Shown piece by piece: positions 9,985 through 17,793 of a stretch of 64,000 nt of DNA. The notes under the pieces were generated by a model, which was given only the letters and a program-made list of their open reading frames with translations, was not told where the DNA came from and made no database searches. The stretch's first letter is position 1. Each line of letters opens with the position of its first letter. This stretch comes from Mycobacterium interjectum (GTDB lineage Bacteria; Actinomycetota; Actinomycetes; Mycobacteriales; Mycobacteriaceae). A program made the position numbers and the translations under genes. The stretch is from NCBI GenBank assembly GCA_002102225.1, contig LQPB01000021.1, positions 1-64,000 on the forward strand. The letters run 5' to 3'.

Positions 9985-11115
9985 GTGGAGGACGGGGCCG
10001 CCGACGACAACATCGACGATCTGCTCGAGGGGCTCGAGGGCGCCGCGCGCACCGAGCGGGCGGAACTGGTGCGTTGGCTGCTGGATCAGGGCGTCACCGC
10101 CGACGAGATCCGCAGCACCAACCCGCCGCTGCTGTTGGCCACCCGCCACCTCATCGGCGACGACGGCACCTACGTGTCCACCCGGGAGATCAGCGAGACC
10201 TACGGCGTCGACCTGGCGCTGCTGCAGCGGGTGCAGCGCGCCATCGGCCTGGTCCGGGTCGACGACCCCGACGCGGTCGTGCACATGCGGGCCGACGGCG
10301 AGGCCGCCGCGTTCATCCAGCGATTCGTCGAGCTGGGCCTGGATCCCGAGCAATTGGTGCTCGTGGTCCAGGTGCTCGCTGACGGCCTGTCGCGCGCCGC
10401 GGAGGTCATGCGCTACACCGCCCTGTCGACGATCATGCGCGCGGGAGCCACCGAGCTGGAGATCGCCCAGGCGTCCAAGGCGCTGGTCAGCCGCATCGCG
10501 CCGGAGCTCGGCCCGATGATCCAGCACATGCTGTTCATGCAGCTGCGGCACATGATGGAGACCGAAGCGGTCAACGCCGCGGAGCGGGCCGCCGGCAAGC
10601 CGCTTCCGGGAGCGCGCCACATCACCGTCGGCTTTGCCGACCTGGTCGGGTTCACCCGGATCGGCGAAGCGGTGTCGGCGGAGGAGCTGGGCCACCTGGC
10701 CAACCGGCTGGCCCACCTCGCCCGGGACATGACCGTCCCGCCGGTGCGGTTCATCAAGACGATCGGCGACGCGGTCATGTTCGTCTGTCCCGAACCGCAT
10801 CCCCTGCTGGACGTGGTGGTAAAGCTCGTGGAGGCCGTCGACACCGACAACGATTTTCCGCGGTTGCGGGCCGGGGTCGCCGCCGGCATGGCGGTGAGCA
10901 GGGCCGGTGACTGGTTCGGCAGCCCGGTCAACGTGGCCAGCCGGGTCACCGCCGTGGCGCGCCCGGGCACCGTGCTGGCCGCCGACTCGGTCCTGGACGC
11001 CCTCGGCGATCGCGGCGACTTCCAGGGATCCTTCGCCGGCGCGCGCCGGCTCAAGGGCATCAAGAGCGAGGTGAAGCTGTTTCGGATCCGTCGCGGGGAT
11101 GGTTCTTCCGCATAG
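9985..11115 (+). CDS. Class III adenylyl cyclase with pH-sensing type N-terminal domain (Rv1264-like)
   Basis: The protein has 376 residues. The N-terminal half (about 1-200) is the helical autoinhibitory domain known from Rv1264. The C-terminal half is a class III cyclase homology domain. The metal-binding aspartates ([11 protein letters not shown]), the lysine of [12 protein letters not shown] and the transition-state residues of [13 protein letters not shown] are all present. It makes cAMP from ATP, and the M. tuberculosis enzyme is activated by acid pH. The start is uncertain: GTG at 9985 begins [19 protein letters not shown], which aligns with the known protein start, while TTG at 9970 is possible. 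Its neighbour across the intergenic region is abmR/Mcr11, a cAMP-linked locus in M. tuberculosis. Confidence 0.93.
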   Translation: MEDGAADDNIDDLLEGLEGAARTERAELVRWLLDQGVTADEIRSTNPPLLLATRHLIGDDGTYVSTREISETYGVDLALLQRVQRAIGLVRVDDPDAVVHMRADGEAAAFIQRFVELGLDPEQLVLVVQVLADGLSRAAEVMRYTALSTIMRAGATELEIAQASKALVSRIAPELGPMIQHMLFMQLRHMMETEAVNAAERAAGKPLPGARHITVGFADLVGFTRIGEAVSAEELGHLANRLAHLARDMTVPPVRFIKTIGDAVMFVCPEPHPLLDVVVKLVEAVDTDNDFPRLRAGVAAGMAVSRAGDWFGSPVNVASRVTAVARPGTVLAADSVLDALGDRGDFQGSFAGARRLKGIKSEVKLFRIRRGDGSSA

Positions 11116-11221
11116 GCAGGCCCGGGCGACCCTAGGGGGCGTTTGACGCAAAGGTCGCACGCGGCTGGTTTCCTACCCCGTTTCCCAGCGCTTCGAATCG
11201 GTCGCTTCCGGGCCTGCTTCG

Positions 11222-11343
11222 CTACCAAAACTACAACTCTGAACAGCCCTGAACAAGGGTGCCGACCGTGGGAAACCGGCACGCCGACTGCCGTGAATTC
11301 CTCCCGTGAGACGACCCACACCTGTTCGCCGCGGGTGAACGGC
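11222..11343 (-). ncRNA. mcr11: Probable Mcr11 small RNA (approximate ends)
   Basis: The cyclase-abmR intergenic region holds Mcr11 on the opposite strand in M. tuberculosis, starting about 36 bp upstream of Rv1265. Here the same position carries a minus-strand -10-like TGCAAT (11354 to 11349), predicting a 5' end near 11342. Two hairpins follow: GTTC/GAAC at about 11339-11323, and a perfect GTGCCG/CGGCAC stem at 11282-11277/11264-11259. A short CCCT/AGGG stem comes next. The region is less GC-rich than its surroundings. No covariance search was possible, so the identity rests on synteny and structure, and both ends are estimates. Confidence 0.55.
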
Positions 11344-11364
11344 ATTCCATTGCATGTGTAACGG

Positions 11365-11380
11365 TGTAATCATGTAATCA
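11365..11380 (+). promoter_or_regulatory. Probable leaderless promoter of abmR with tandem TAATCATG repeats
   Basis: TGTAAT at 11365-11370 is a good -10 element, placed 9 bases before the ATG at 11380. Transcription would start at or beside the start codon. No Shine-Dalgarno sequence precedes the ATG. TAATCATG is repeated back to back here (11367-11382). The divergent Mcr11 promoter lies about 15-30 bp away, so one regulator could control both. Confidence 0.45.
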
Positions 11381-11949
11381 TGAAATCGCATCACACACAC
11401 GGGCGGCGTTACGGCCGCCCCGGGGGCTGGCAGCAGGCCCAGCAGCCCGACGCCAGCGGCGCGGCGGAATGGTTCGCCGGGCGCCTGCCCGAAGCCTGGT
11501 TCGACGGTGACCCCGCCGTCATCGTCGACCGCGAAGAGATCACCGTCATCGGCAAGCTGGCCGAACCCGCGGGCGCCGGGGACGAGAGCGAGGCCCGCGC
11601 CGAGGGCCGGGTCTCGCGATTCCGCGAGGAGACCCGTTCGGAACGGATGCGCATCGCCGACGAAGCGCAGGATCGCTACGGGCGCAAGGTTTCCTGGGGC
11701 GTGGAGGTCAACGGCGAACGAATCCTGTTCACCCACATCGCCGTACCGGTGATGACGCGCCTCAAGCAACCCGAGCGCCAGGTGCTCGACACGCTGGTCG
11801 ACGCCGGCGTCGCCCGGTCCCGCGCCGACGCGCTCGCGTGGACGGTCAAGCTGGTCGGCGAGCACACCGAGGAGTGGCTGGCCAAGCTGCGCAACGCGAT
11901 GTCGGCCGTCGACGATTTGCGCGCCGAGGGGCCCGACCTCCAGTCGTAG
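11380..11949 (+). CDS. abmR: AbmR-like DNA/ATP-binding regulator (Rv1265-like)
   Basis: The protein has 189 residues and is hydrophilic. It begins with a His/Arg-rich tail (MKSHHTHGRRYGRPGGWQQ) and ends with a predicted alpha-rich region that includes a ribbon-helix-like stretch, DTLVDAGVARSRADALAWTV. In M. tuberculosis the product of the gene in this position, Rv1265/AbmR, was reported as an ATP-binding transcription factor that activates the small RNA Mcr11; its expression responds to cAMP. Identification is by position after the Rv1264-type cyclase and similarity recalled from memory. The gene converges with pknH (stop 11949 versus 11973). The lack of a Shine-Dalgarno suggests a leaderless mRNA. 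Confidence 0.8.
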   Translation: MKSHHTHGRRYGRPGGWQQAQQPDASGAAEWFAGRLPEAWFDGDPAVIVDREEITVIGKLAEPAGAGDESEARAEGRVSRFREETRSERMRIADEAQDRYGRKVSWGVEVNGERILFTHIAVPVMTRLKQPERQVLDTLVDAGVARSRADALAWTVKLVGEHTEEWLAKLRNAMSAVDDLRAEGPDLQS

Positions 11950-11972
11950 GCCAATGCCGCAGTGCGCCTTGG

Positions 11973-13859
11973 CTATTCGTTCTCGACCTTGGCGAGGATC
12001 TTGTCGATGACCTGCCCGCCCTGATCGCTGATGTGGTAGCCGCACGCGTTGACGTCGGCGACCACGTTGTTCGCAACGCCCATGGCGCGCTGGCACTCCC
12101 AGCCGTCGGCGCCCTCCTGGGTCTCCAGCATGGTGATCTTCGGTGGGGCACCGTTGAGTTGGGCGAACGTCCACCTGTACGTCTTGGTCTTGTTCGTCAC
12201 GGTCACCGTCTTGCCCGAACAGCCCTTCCACTTGTCCGCCGAAGCCTGCAGGAACGCCTTGGCTTTGTCGGCCGACGGGAAGGCCACGGCGGCCTGGTTG
12301 ACCCAGTGGTCGTAGTCGTCGCCCGGTTCGGAGGACACCAGCCCGCTGATCCCGGTGTAGCCGGTGCCCGCGTACACCGGGTCCTGGCTGGTATAGAGCG
12401 ACCCCAGGCAGTTGGGCAACGAGAGCGTCACCGTCGAGGTGTCCGTTGACGTGATGGGCTTGCCGGGCGTCATCGAGGACGAGCCCATGATGGTGTTGAT
12501 GCCCGACGGATCCAGCAGCAGGGCGCTGAGCCGCCCGGGCGGTACGGGGTCCGGGGGCGGCGGGGCCGGCGCCGGCCGGGTCACCAGCCAGATCCCCACG
12601 CCGCCGCCGGCCAGGACGACCAGGGCGACGACGGCGGCGACGATCGGCCACGGGTTGCGTTTGGTCTTGGGCGCCGGCTGATTCCAGGGAGCCGGGCCGG
12701 TGAACTGTGACGGCGGCCCGCCCCAATTGCCACCGCCGCCCGGGTAGGCCTGCGGCCCGGACGGCACGGGGCCGCTGTCGGGCGCCCACGGCCGCGGGGT
12801 CTGGGGGGCCTGCGGGACCGGGCCCGAACTGGGCGCCGTGGGGTAGGGCGGGGGTGCACCTTGCGCCGGCGCGGGCGGTGGGGTGGTGGCCGGGGGTTGC
12901 GGCGGGCCCACGGTGCTGGCCGCCAGGGTGGGGCCGCCGCTGTCCGCGGTGTGGGCCTCGGCGGTGGCGGGCAGGGTGGCTTCCTGGCTGCGACGCACGA
13001 TGTTGTTCGCGTGATCCTGATCGGGGTCGCTGAGGGCCTCGTGAGCGGCCAGCGCCAGGTCGCCGGCGCTGGCGTAGCGGTCTTCGGGTTTCTTGGCCAT
13101 GCCGCGCGCGATCACCGCGTCGAAGGCCTTGGGGACGCCCGGGCGCACGGCGCTGGGCTTCGGGATCGGGTCCATCAGGTGGGCCGTGACCAGGGTGCTG
13201 GCGCTGTCGGCGCGGTAGGGCGGCGACCCGGTCAAGGCCTCGTGCAGCACGCAGGCCAGCGCGTAGATGTCGGCGCGGTAGGTCACCTCGTCGTTGGAAA
13301 AGCGTTCGGGCGCCATGTATTTCCAGGTGCCCACCGCGGTGCCGAGCTGGGTCAGTTTTTCATCGGTGGTGGCGCTGGCGATGCCGAAGTCGACCAGGTA
13401 GGCGAAGTCGTCGCGGGTGACCAGGATGTTGGGCGGTTTGACGTCGCGGTGCATCACCCCGGCGGCGTGGGCGGCGTCCAGCGCCGAGGCGATCTGGGTG
13501 ACGATGGCCACCGCGCGCGGCGGGGTCAGCGGGCCGAACCGCTTGAGCACCGAGTCTAGGTCGGTACCCTCGATCAGGCGCATCTCCATGTACATCTGGC
13601 CGTCGATCTCGCCGTAGTCGTGGATGGGCACCACGTGGGGTTCCTGCAAACGCCCGGCGATGCGGGCCTCGCGCTTCATCCGCTCGCGAAACACCGGGTC
13701 CTTGCTGAACGTGTCCGACATCAACTTGACGGCCACCGTCCACTCCTTGACGGTGTGCTCGGCCTCGTAGACCTCGCCCATCCCACCGCGGCCCAGCAGT
13801 CGCTTTAGGTGATACGGCCCGAACATCGAGCCCACCCGTGAGGCCTGCGCGTCGCTCAT
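11973..13859 (-). CDS. pknH: Receptor Ser/Thr protein kinase PknH (copy 1, PknH_C sensor)
   Basis: The protein has 628 residues. The kinase domain (about 13-275) has the catalytic Lys45 in TVAVKLM, HRD at 137-139, DFG at 157-159, and activation-loop Thr170 and Thr174 in LTQLGTAVGTW, the same positions as M. tuberculosis PknH. A Pro-rich juxtamembrane linker follows (about 295-395), then one membrane span (about 405-426). The extracellular domain of about 190 residues has four cysteines (PNCLG, GCSG, WECQ, NACGY), as expected for the disulfide-bonded PknH_C sensor. PknH phosphorylates EmbR and controls arabinan synthesis genes and stress responses. This copy is the direct syntenic match to Rv1266c, lying next to abmR. 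Confidence 0.95.
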   Translation of the reverse strand: MSDAQASRVGSMFGPYHLKRLLGRGGMGEVYEAEHTVKEWTVAVKLMSDTFSKDPVFRERMKREARIAGRLQEPHVVPIHDYGEIDGQMYMEMRLIEGTDLDSVLKRFGPLTPPRAVAIVTQIASALDAAHAAGVMHRDVKPPNILVTRDDFAYLVDFGIASATTDEKLTQLGTAVGTWKYMAPERFSNDEVTYRADIYALACVLHEALTGSPPYRADSASTLVTAHLMDPIPKPSAVRPGVPKAFDAVIARGMAKKPEDRYASAGDLALAAHEALSDPDQDHANNIVRRSQEATLPATAEAHTADSGGPTLAASTVGPPQPPATTPPPAPAQGAPPPYPTAPSSGPVPQAPQTPRPWAPDSGPVPSGPQAYPGGGGNWGGPPSQFTGPAPWNQPAPKTKRNPWPIVAAVVALVVLAGGGVGIWLVTRPAPAPPPPDPVPPGRLSALLLDPSGINTIMGSSSMTPGKPITSTDTSTVTLSLPNCLGSLYTSQDPVYAGTGYTGISGLVSSEPGDDYDHWVNQAAVAFPSADKAKAFLQASADKWKGCSGKTVTVTNKTKTYRWTFAQLNGAPPKITMLETQEGADGWECQRAMGVANNVVADVNACGYHISDQGGQVIDKILAKVENE

Positions 13860-13883
13860 CCCTGACCCTCCAAACCAACCCCG

Positions 13884-13904
13884 GACCCGCCGACCATATC
13901 AACA
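13884..13904 (-). promoter_or_regulatory. Leader box shared by both pknH copies (copy 1)
   Basis: A 21-base block (minus strand, TGTTGATATGGTCGGCGGGT plus one base) lies just upstream of the copy-1 ribosome site and recurs exactly at 16410-16430 upstream of copy 2. TATGGT could serve as a -10 element. The match extends as weaker similarity (GGGTTG..TGGAGG) to the Shine-Dalgarno. It marks shared ancestry of the two promoters or leaders and possibly shared control. Confidence 0.5.
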
Positions 13905-14007
13905 TCGCCCGACCTCAACGGCCAACCGCGGGCCCCGACTCAGCAATCAAGACGGTAAGCCCGCGGCGGCCCCGTCGCAGGACAATGCGACATTCGCCGC
14001 GACATCG

Positions 14008-14640
14008 CTACACGGGGCGCCGCCACACCAGCAGATAACGCCAGAACAGCAGCCGGCGGACGCGCACGCCGGGCAGGGTCGCGGCGGCGACTTCGCGCGC
14101 CCGCCGGGTGGTCAGCGGCGGATCGACGACTTTCGGCATCGCCTCGTCGATCGGGTCCAGTCCGTACCAGTCGCCGGGGCCCGCCGTGCGCAGCCCGGCG
14201 AACACCGCGCCGAACACCGGATTGGCCGCCGCCGCAACGATTTCCCTGAGCACCTCGCGGGGCAGGTCGGCGCGCGGCAAGACGACCGCGGCCAGCACGC
14301 CGCCCGGGCGCAGCGCCGGCGCCAGGTGCCCTAGTGCGTCGGCGAGCCGCACATGGTGCAACGCGGTGATCGACACGATCGCGTCGTAATGCGCTGCGGG
14401 CAAGGCTGTCTGGGTCACGTCGGCGAGGGTGCAGGTGACGTTGGCCGGTGCGCGCCGCCGGGCCGCCTCGATCATCGCCGCCGACTTGTCGATCGCATCC
14501 ACATGATCGGCGCGCCCGGCGAGTCGCGCCGCGAATGCCCCCGCGCCACAACCGACGTCGAGCACCCGCTCGCAGCGCCGCGGCAGCTGCCGCAACACCA
14601 CTCGCTGGTAATACGCGTTGTGGTCCCAGTGCAGCGTCAT
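14008..14640 (-). CDS. Class I SAM-dependent methyltransferase between the two kinases
   Basis: The protein has 210 residues. SAM-binding motif I is clear (VLDVGCGAGAFAARLA, about 26-41). The acidic motif II (HVDAIDKSAAMIEAAR) and motif IV (DAIVSITALHHV) follow, and then a proline/aspartate-rich C-terminal half. This is the ubiquinone/UbiE-like small-molecule methyltransferase fold, and the acceptor is unknown. The start lies only 6 bp after the stop of kinase copy 2, so the two are very likely co-transcribed. Kinase copy 1 starts 148 bp further on. Insertion of a small gene between duplicated pknH genes has been described in some M. tuberculosis complex lineages, but I cannot confirm that this is the same gene. 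Confidence 0.85.
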   Translation of the reverse strand: MTLHWDHNAYYQRVVLRQLPRRCERVLDVGCGAGAFAARLAGRADHVDAIDKSAAMIEAARRRAPANVTCTLADVTQTALPAAHYDAIVSITALHHVRLADALGHLAPALRPGGVLAAVVLPRADLPREVLREIVAAAANPVFGAVFAGLRTAGPGDWYGLDPIDEAMPKVVDPPLTTRRAREVAAATLPGVRVRRLLFWRYLLVWRRPV

Positions 14641-14646
14641 GAGGTG

Positions 14647-16389
14647 TTAGGAGTGCGACGCCCACCACTTGTACAGCTGATCCAGGTTCGGCCCCTGCGC
14701 ATTTCCCCCGACGACGGCGAACACCATGGTCTGCTGGTTCGTCCACATCACCTTCGGCTGATCTCCCGTATAGGTCCCGCAGGCGATTTGACCGAGGATG
14801 GTGTTCGGGTCTTTGTTGTGCCACCAGGTGCCCGGTGAGGCCTTGTCTCCCGGGCACTTAACGAGCGTGTCGGTTCCGGTGTAGCGGGTGAACGCCTGCT
14901 GCACCCCTTGCAGGTCCGAGAACAGCGCGTAGGCCGAGATCGTGGGCCCGTTGGGGTCGGTGTTGGGCCCGCACGAGACGGATACGATCGCGCCCGGCAT
15001 CGGTTGGGGATCTGGCGCGCAGGTGCCGGCCGGATATCCGGTGGGCAGCAGGCCCAGCAGCCGGTTGGTGGCGCTGGGCGGCGGTGTGGAGGGCGACGCC
15101 GCGGTCGTACGAGGTGTGGTCCTCGTGGTGCTGCGGGTCGACGCCGTGGTGGTGGTGCTCGCCGCGCTCGGGGTCTCGCTGTCGTCGCTTCCGACGGCCA
15201 GCGAAATGCCGATGGCCGCGGCGATGAGAATCACGACGGCGGCGGCCGCGGCAACGATGACCCATGGGTTGCGCCGGCGCGGTGGCGCCGGCGGGTGCCC
15301 GGGGCCCCACGGAACGGGGCCGGCGAACTGCGGCGGCGGGCCGCCCGGCGGCGGGCCGCCCAAAGGGCCTTGGTAACCCTGAAGATTCGGTGGGGGCGGG
15401 CCCGCGGGGTGCATGGGCTGCGGTATCCGCCCGGATCCCGCCGGATCGCCCGGCGCGCGGTCGGGCCGCTGCACGGGTCCGACGGCGCCTTTCAGCACGG
15501 GCGACGTGGATTGTTCGCTCTGGCGCAGGATCTTGACGGTCTGGGTCTGCTCCGGATCGGTCAGCGCGTCGTGGGCGGCGCGCGCCAGGTCACCGGCGCT
15601 GGCGTAGCGGTCGTGCGGCTTTTTGGCCATGCCGCGCGCGATCACGTCGTCGAACGCCCGGGGGATGCCCGACCGTTTGGCGCTCGGCTGCGGGATGGGC
15701 TCCATCAGGTGCGCGCTGACCAGCACCCCGGCGCTGTCGGACGGGTACGGCGGGGATCCCGTCACGCATTCGTACAGCACGCACGCCAGGGAGTAGATGT
15801 CGGCGCGGTAGGTCACCTCGTCGTTGGAAAACCGTTCGGGCGCCATGTATTTCCAGGTGCCCACCGCGGTGCCGAGCTGGGTGAGCTTCTCGTCGGTGTT
15901 GGCGCTGGCGATGCCGAAGTCGACCAGGTAGGCGAAGTCGTCGCGGGTGACCAGGATGTTGGGCGGTTTGACGTCGCGGTGCGTCACCCCGGCGGCGTGG
16001 GCGGCGTCCAGCGCCGAGGCGATCTGGGTGATGATGGCCACCGCCCGTGGCGGGCTCAGCGGGCCGAACCGTTTGAGCAACGAGTCCAGGTCGGTGCCCT
16101 CGATCAGGCGCATCTCCAGATACATCTGGCCGTCGATTTCGCCGTAGTCGTGGATGGGCACCACGTGGGGTTCCTGCAAGCGGCCGGTGATGCGGGCCTC
16201 GCGCCTCATCCGCTCGCGAAACACCGGATCCTTGCTGACGGATTCCGACATCAGCTTGAGCGCCACCGTCCAGCCCTTCACGGTGTGTTCGGCCTCGTAG
16301 ACCTCGCCCATCCCGCCGTGGCCGAGGGCCCGCTTTAGCTCGTAGGGTCCGAACCTCGACCCCGAACGCGAGCCCGGCGCCCCGCTCAT
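14647..16389 (-). CDS. Receptor Ser/Thr protein kinase, PknH paralogue (copy 2, different sensor)
   Basis: The protein has 580 residues from ATG at 16389, which has GGGAGGA six bases upstream; an in-frame ATG at 16401 is less likely. The kinase domain is intact (VALKLM lysine, HRD, VDFG, LTQLGTAVGTW activation loop) and very close to copy 1. After a Pro/Gly-rich linker and one membrane span (about 378-399), the extracellular part differs completely. It has a Ser/Thr-rich stalk, then about 140 residues with four cysteines (GTCAP, VSCGP, VKCPG, IACGT), not recognisably PknH_C. The same catalytic output is thus coupled to another external sensor. It lies 66 bp after the C39-like gene and is followed by the methyltransferase. 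Confidence 0.93.
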   Translation of the reverse strand: MSGAPGSRSGSRFGPYELKRALGHGGMGEVYEAEHTVKGWTVALKLMSESVSKDPVFRERMRREARITGRLQEPHVVPIHDYGEIDGQMYLEMRLIEGTDLDSLLKRFGPLSPPRAVAIITQIASALDAAHAAGVTHRDVKPPNILVTRDDFAYLVDFGIASANTDEKLTQLGTAVGTWKYMAPERFSNDEVTYRADIYSLACVLYECVTGSPPYPSDSAGVLVSAHLMEPIPQPSAKRSGIPRAFDDVIARGMAKKPHDRYASAGDLARAAHDALTDPEQTQTVKILRQSEQSTSPVLKGAVGPVQRPDRAPGDPAGSGRIPQPMHPAGPPPPNLQGYQGPLGGPPPGGPPPQFAGPVPWGPGHPPAPPRRRNPWVIVAAAAAVVILIAAAIGISLAVGSDDSETPSAASTTTTASTRSTTRTTPRTTAASPSTPPPSATNRLLGLLPTGYPAGTCAPDPQPMPGAIVSVSCGPNTDPNGPTISAYALFSDLQGVQQAFTRYTGTDTLVKCPGDKASPGTWWHNKDPNTILGQIACGTYTGDQPKVMWTNQQTMVFAVVGGNAQGPNLDQLYKWWASHS

Positions 16390-16409
16390 CGATCCTCCCA
16401 ATCAACCCA

Positions 16410-16430
16410 GACCCGCCGACCATATCAACA
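16410..16430 (-). promoter_or_regulatory. Leader box shared by both pknH copies (copy 2)
   Basis: This is the exact counterpart of the 21-base block at 13884-13904. It lies between the C39-like gene stop (16456) and the copy-2 kinase start (16389). The box sits about 20 bases upstream of the GGGAGGA ribosome site, which leaves room for a short leader if TATGGT is the -10 element. Confidence 0.5.
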
Positions 16431-16455
16431 CCGGCGCGGGGCCCCGGTCGACGCT

Positions 16456-17154
16456 TTAGGTGGTGACGACCATCAGCTCGTTGCTGGCGTCCCATGCCTT
16501 GAGGAAAAGCGACAACGGGATCTGCGCGTCGCGGCCCTTGGGGTCGCCGCTGTCGTTCAGGTGCACGATGTTGAAGCCGGCGTCCACACCGGTCACCACC
16601 ACGGCGTGGTCACCAAGCGGCTGGCCGGTCTTGTCCTTGGTTTCGACGGGCACGTTCCAGATGATTTCGCCGTTGACGCTCACGATCACCTTGTGGCCGG
16701 TGCCCAGTTCCTGCTCGATCCCCCGGATGCCGCCGGGGATGCCGTCCTCGCCGGCATACTGCCGGTTGGTGATGAGGGCGTCCACCTTGTACTGCTTCAG
16801 CAGCGTCGGGACGTCGGCGAACATGGTGCCCTGGCCCGAATTCGGGTTCTTCGTGTCCGCCGGCGTGATGTAGATCGAGCCGGGGTGGATGGTGCTCGGG
16901 GTCTGCTGGGCCTTCTTGATGATCGCCTCCTCGGAGGGCTCCTTCCCGGTCACCTGGCCGATCACGTCGGCGCTGGCCATCAACACGCAGTCGTCGTATT
17001 TCTGGTGGCGCCACCACTTCGCGGCGGCCTCGGGGTCGCCGTAGGTGACGCCCGAAGCCGCGCCGGCCGGGTCGGCCGCCGAGAGCGCGACCGCGCCGGC
17101 GGCCACCGCGAAGACCGCGGTCCTGGCGAGGTGTTTGATCTTGATGCGTTGCAT
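16456..17154 (-). CDS. Secreted C39-like cysteine peptidase-fold protein, copy A (Rv1268c-like)
   Basis: The protein has 232 residues, the length recalled for Rv1268c. A Sec signal peptide (MQRIKIKHLARTAVFAVAAG... ending near AGAAS, about residue 33) precedes a papain-like C39_2-type domain. The presumptive triad is Cys in KYDDCVLMASADVIGQ, His in GDHAVVVTGVD and Asn/Asp in VHLNDSGD. No membrane anchor or cell-wall motif follows, so it should be exported. The substrate is unknown and activity is not proven. A 55-bp promoter block upstream is shared with copy B. The gene lies downstream of DUF732 copy A and upstream of kinase copy 2 on the same strand. Confidence 0.85.
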   Translation of the reverse strand: MQRIKIKHLARTAVFAVAAGAVALSAADPAGAASGVTYGDPEAAAKWWRHQKYDDCVLMASADVIGQVTGKEPSEEAIIKKAQQTPSTIHPGSIYITPADTKNPNSGQGTMFADVPTLLKQYKVDALITNRQYAGEDGIPGGIRGIEQELGTGHKVIVSVNGEIIWNVPVETKDKTGQPLGDHAVVVTGVDAGFNIVHLNDSGDPKGRDAQIPLSLFLKAWDASNELMVVTT

Positions 17155-17214
17155 GGGTCGTCCCTGTCCTTTCCTCGTCCCGCGTTGTTGCGGTTTGGTT
17201 GAGAAAAGGTTGCG

Positions 17215-17249
17215 ATCTCGGCCTCATCGTTATCTCAAAGAATCCTTGG
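17215..17249 (-). promoter_or_regulatory. Three-heptamer SARP/OmpR-type operator upstream of C39-like copy A
   Basis: On the minus strand CC is followed by AAGGATTCTTT (17247-17237), GAGATAACGAT (17236-17226) and GAGGCCGAGAT (17225-17215), three units exactly 11 bp apart that begin RAGRNNN. The array ends 60 bp before the start codon. The same array is found at the three other secreted-protein genes of this locus. Binding by EmbR is inference. Confidence 0.55.
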
Positions 17250-17290
17250 AGTTATCTTCCGCGCCGCTAATCCCTTGCCGCGCAACAAAA

Positions 17291-17321
17291 ATGGGGGATC
17301 CCGGCTGGCGGGATCCCCCAT
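17291..17321 (-). terminator. Intrinsic terminator after DUF732 copy A
   Basis: A perfect 13-bp stem (ATGGGGGATCCCG / CGGGATCCCCCAT) with a 5-base loop at 17304-17308 starts 16 bp beyond the DUF732-A stop. On the minus strand it runs directly into TTTTTGTTG, a good U-tract. It separates DUF732-A from the promoter of C39-like copy A. Confidence 0.8.
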
Positions 17322-17337
17322 CGGGGTCGGCGGGTGA

Positions 17338-17670
17338 CTAGGTCAGCCGGCTCGACAGCTGCGGGCAGTAGGCCTGGGCGGCGTCGACGACGAAGTAGGC
17401 GGCCTGTTTGGTGGTCAGGTTGGTCTGGCTGAGCACCTCGGTGGCGACGTCGGTCCCGGTCTTGCCGGCGGCCAGCTCCCTGCACACCTGGTGGCCTTCC
17501 TGGATGGCCTCCTGCGGCGAGGTGAACGTGACGCCGAGTCCCCTCATCTCGGTGATGAAGGCGTCGTCGGCGGTGCTGGCCCCTGCCGCGCCGGCGGTGG
17601 CGAGCGCGAGCCCGACGGCGGCGGCGCCGACGGCGGTCGTGACGGCGGCGGTGATGCGGGGAGAGAACAT
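17338..17670 (-). CDS. Secreted DUF732 protein, copy A (Rv1269c/Rv1271c-like)
   Basis: The protein has 110 residues. A signal peptide (MFSPRITAAVTTAVGAAAVG... cleaved near AGAAGAS) precedes a mature chain of about 80 residues. The chain has the DUF732 pattern FTSPQEAIQEGHQVCREL...AAYFVVDAAQAYCPQL with its two conserved cysteines, which are likely to form a disulfide. The function of DUF732 proteins is unknown. The start at 17670 is preceded by AAAGGA at a good distance; the longer frame to 17745 would run through the promoter array. The gene lies downstream of embR and is followed by a strong terminator. Confidence 0.85.
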   Translation of the reverse strand: MFSPRITAAVTTAVGAAAVGLALATAGAAGASTADDAFITEMRGLGVTFTSPQEAIQEGHQVCRELAAGKTGTDVATEVLSQTNLTTKQAAYFVVDAAQAYCPQLSSRLT

Positions 17671-17718
17671 TGTCGATCCTTTACTGGTGGGTTCGGCCCT
17701 GGATGCGCTCAGCCTCGG

Positions 17719-17753
17719 GCCGAATCCTTGAAGGATTCTCAACAAGTTCTTGG
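17719..17753 (-). promoter_or_regulatory. Three-heptamer SARP/OmpR-type operator upstream of DUF732 copy A
   Basis: On the minus strand CC is followed by AAGAACTTGTT (17751-17741), GAGAATCCTTC (17740-17730) and AAGGATTCGGC (17729-17719), three units of 11 bp. This is the clearest of the four arrays: all three heptamers fit RAGRAYT. A perfect 17-bp palindrome (GAATCCTTCAAGGATTC) is embedded in it. The array ends 48 bp before the start codon. Confidence 0.6.
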
Positions 17754-17793
17754 AGACGGCGAGCCGCGCCGCGGACCGTGGCGCGCCCGCGGT

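Noticed and set aside
11173..12789. 538-aa minus-strand open frame across abmR and pknH
   Set aside because: It crosses the well-supported abmR gene and the pknH 3' end in other frames; no coherent domain.
13974..13991. GTCGCA-GGACAA-TGCGAC hairpin between the methyltransferase and kinase copy 1 as a terminator
   Set aside because: The 6-bp stem lies in GC-rich DNA with no U-tract, so it is not strong enough to annotate.
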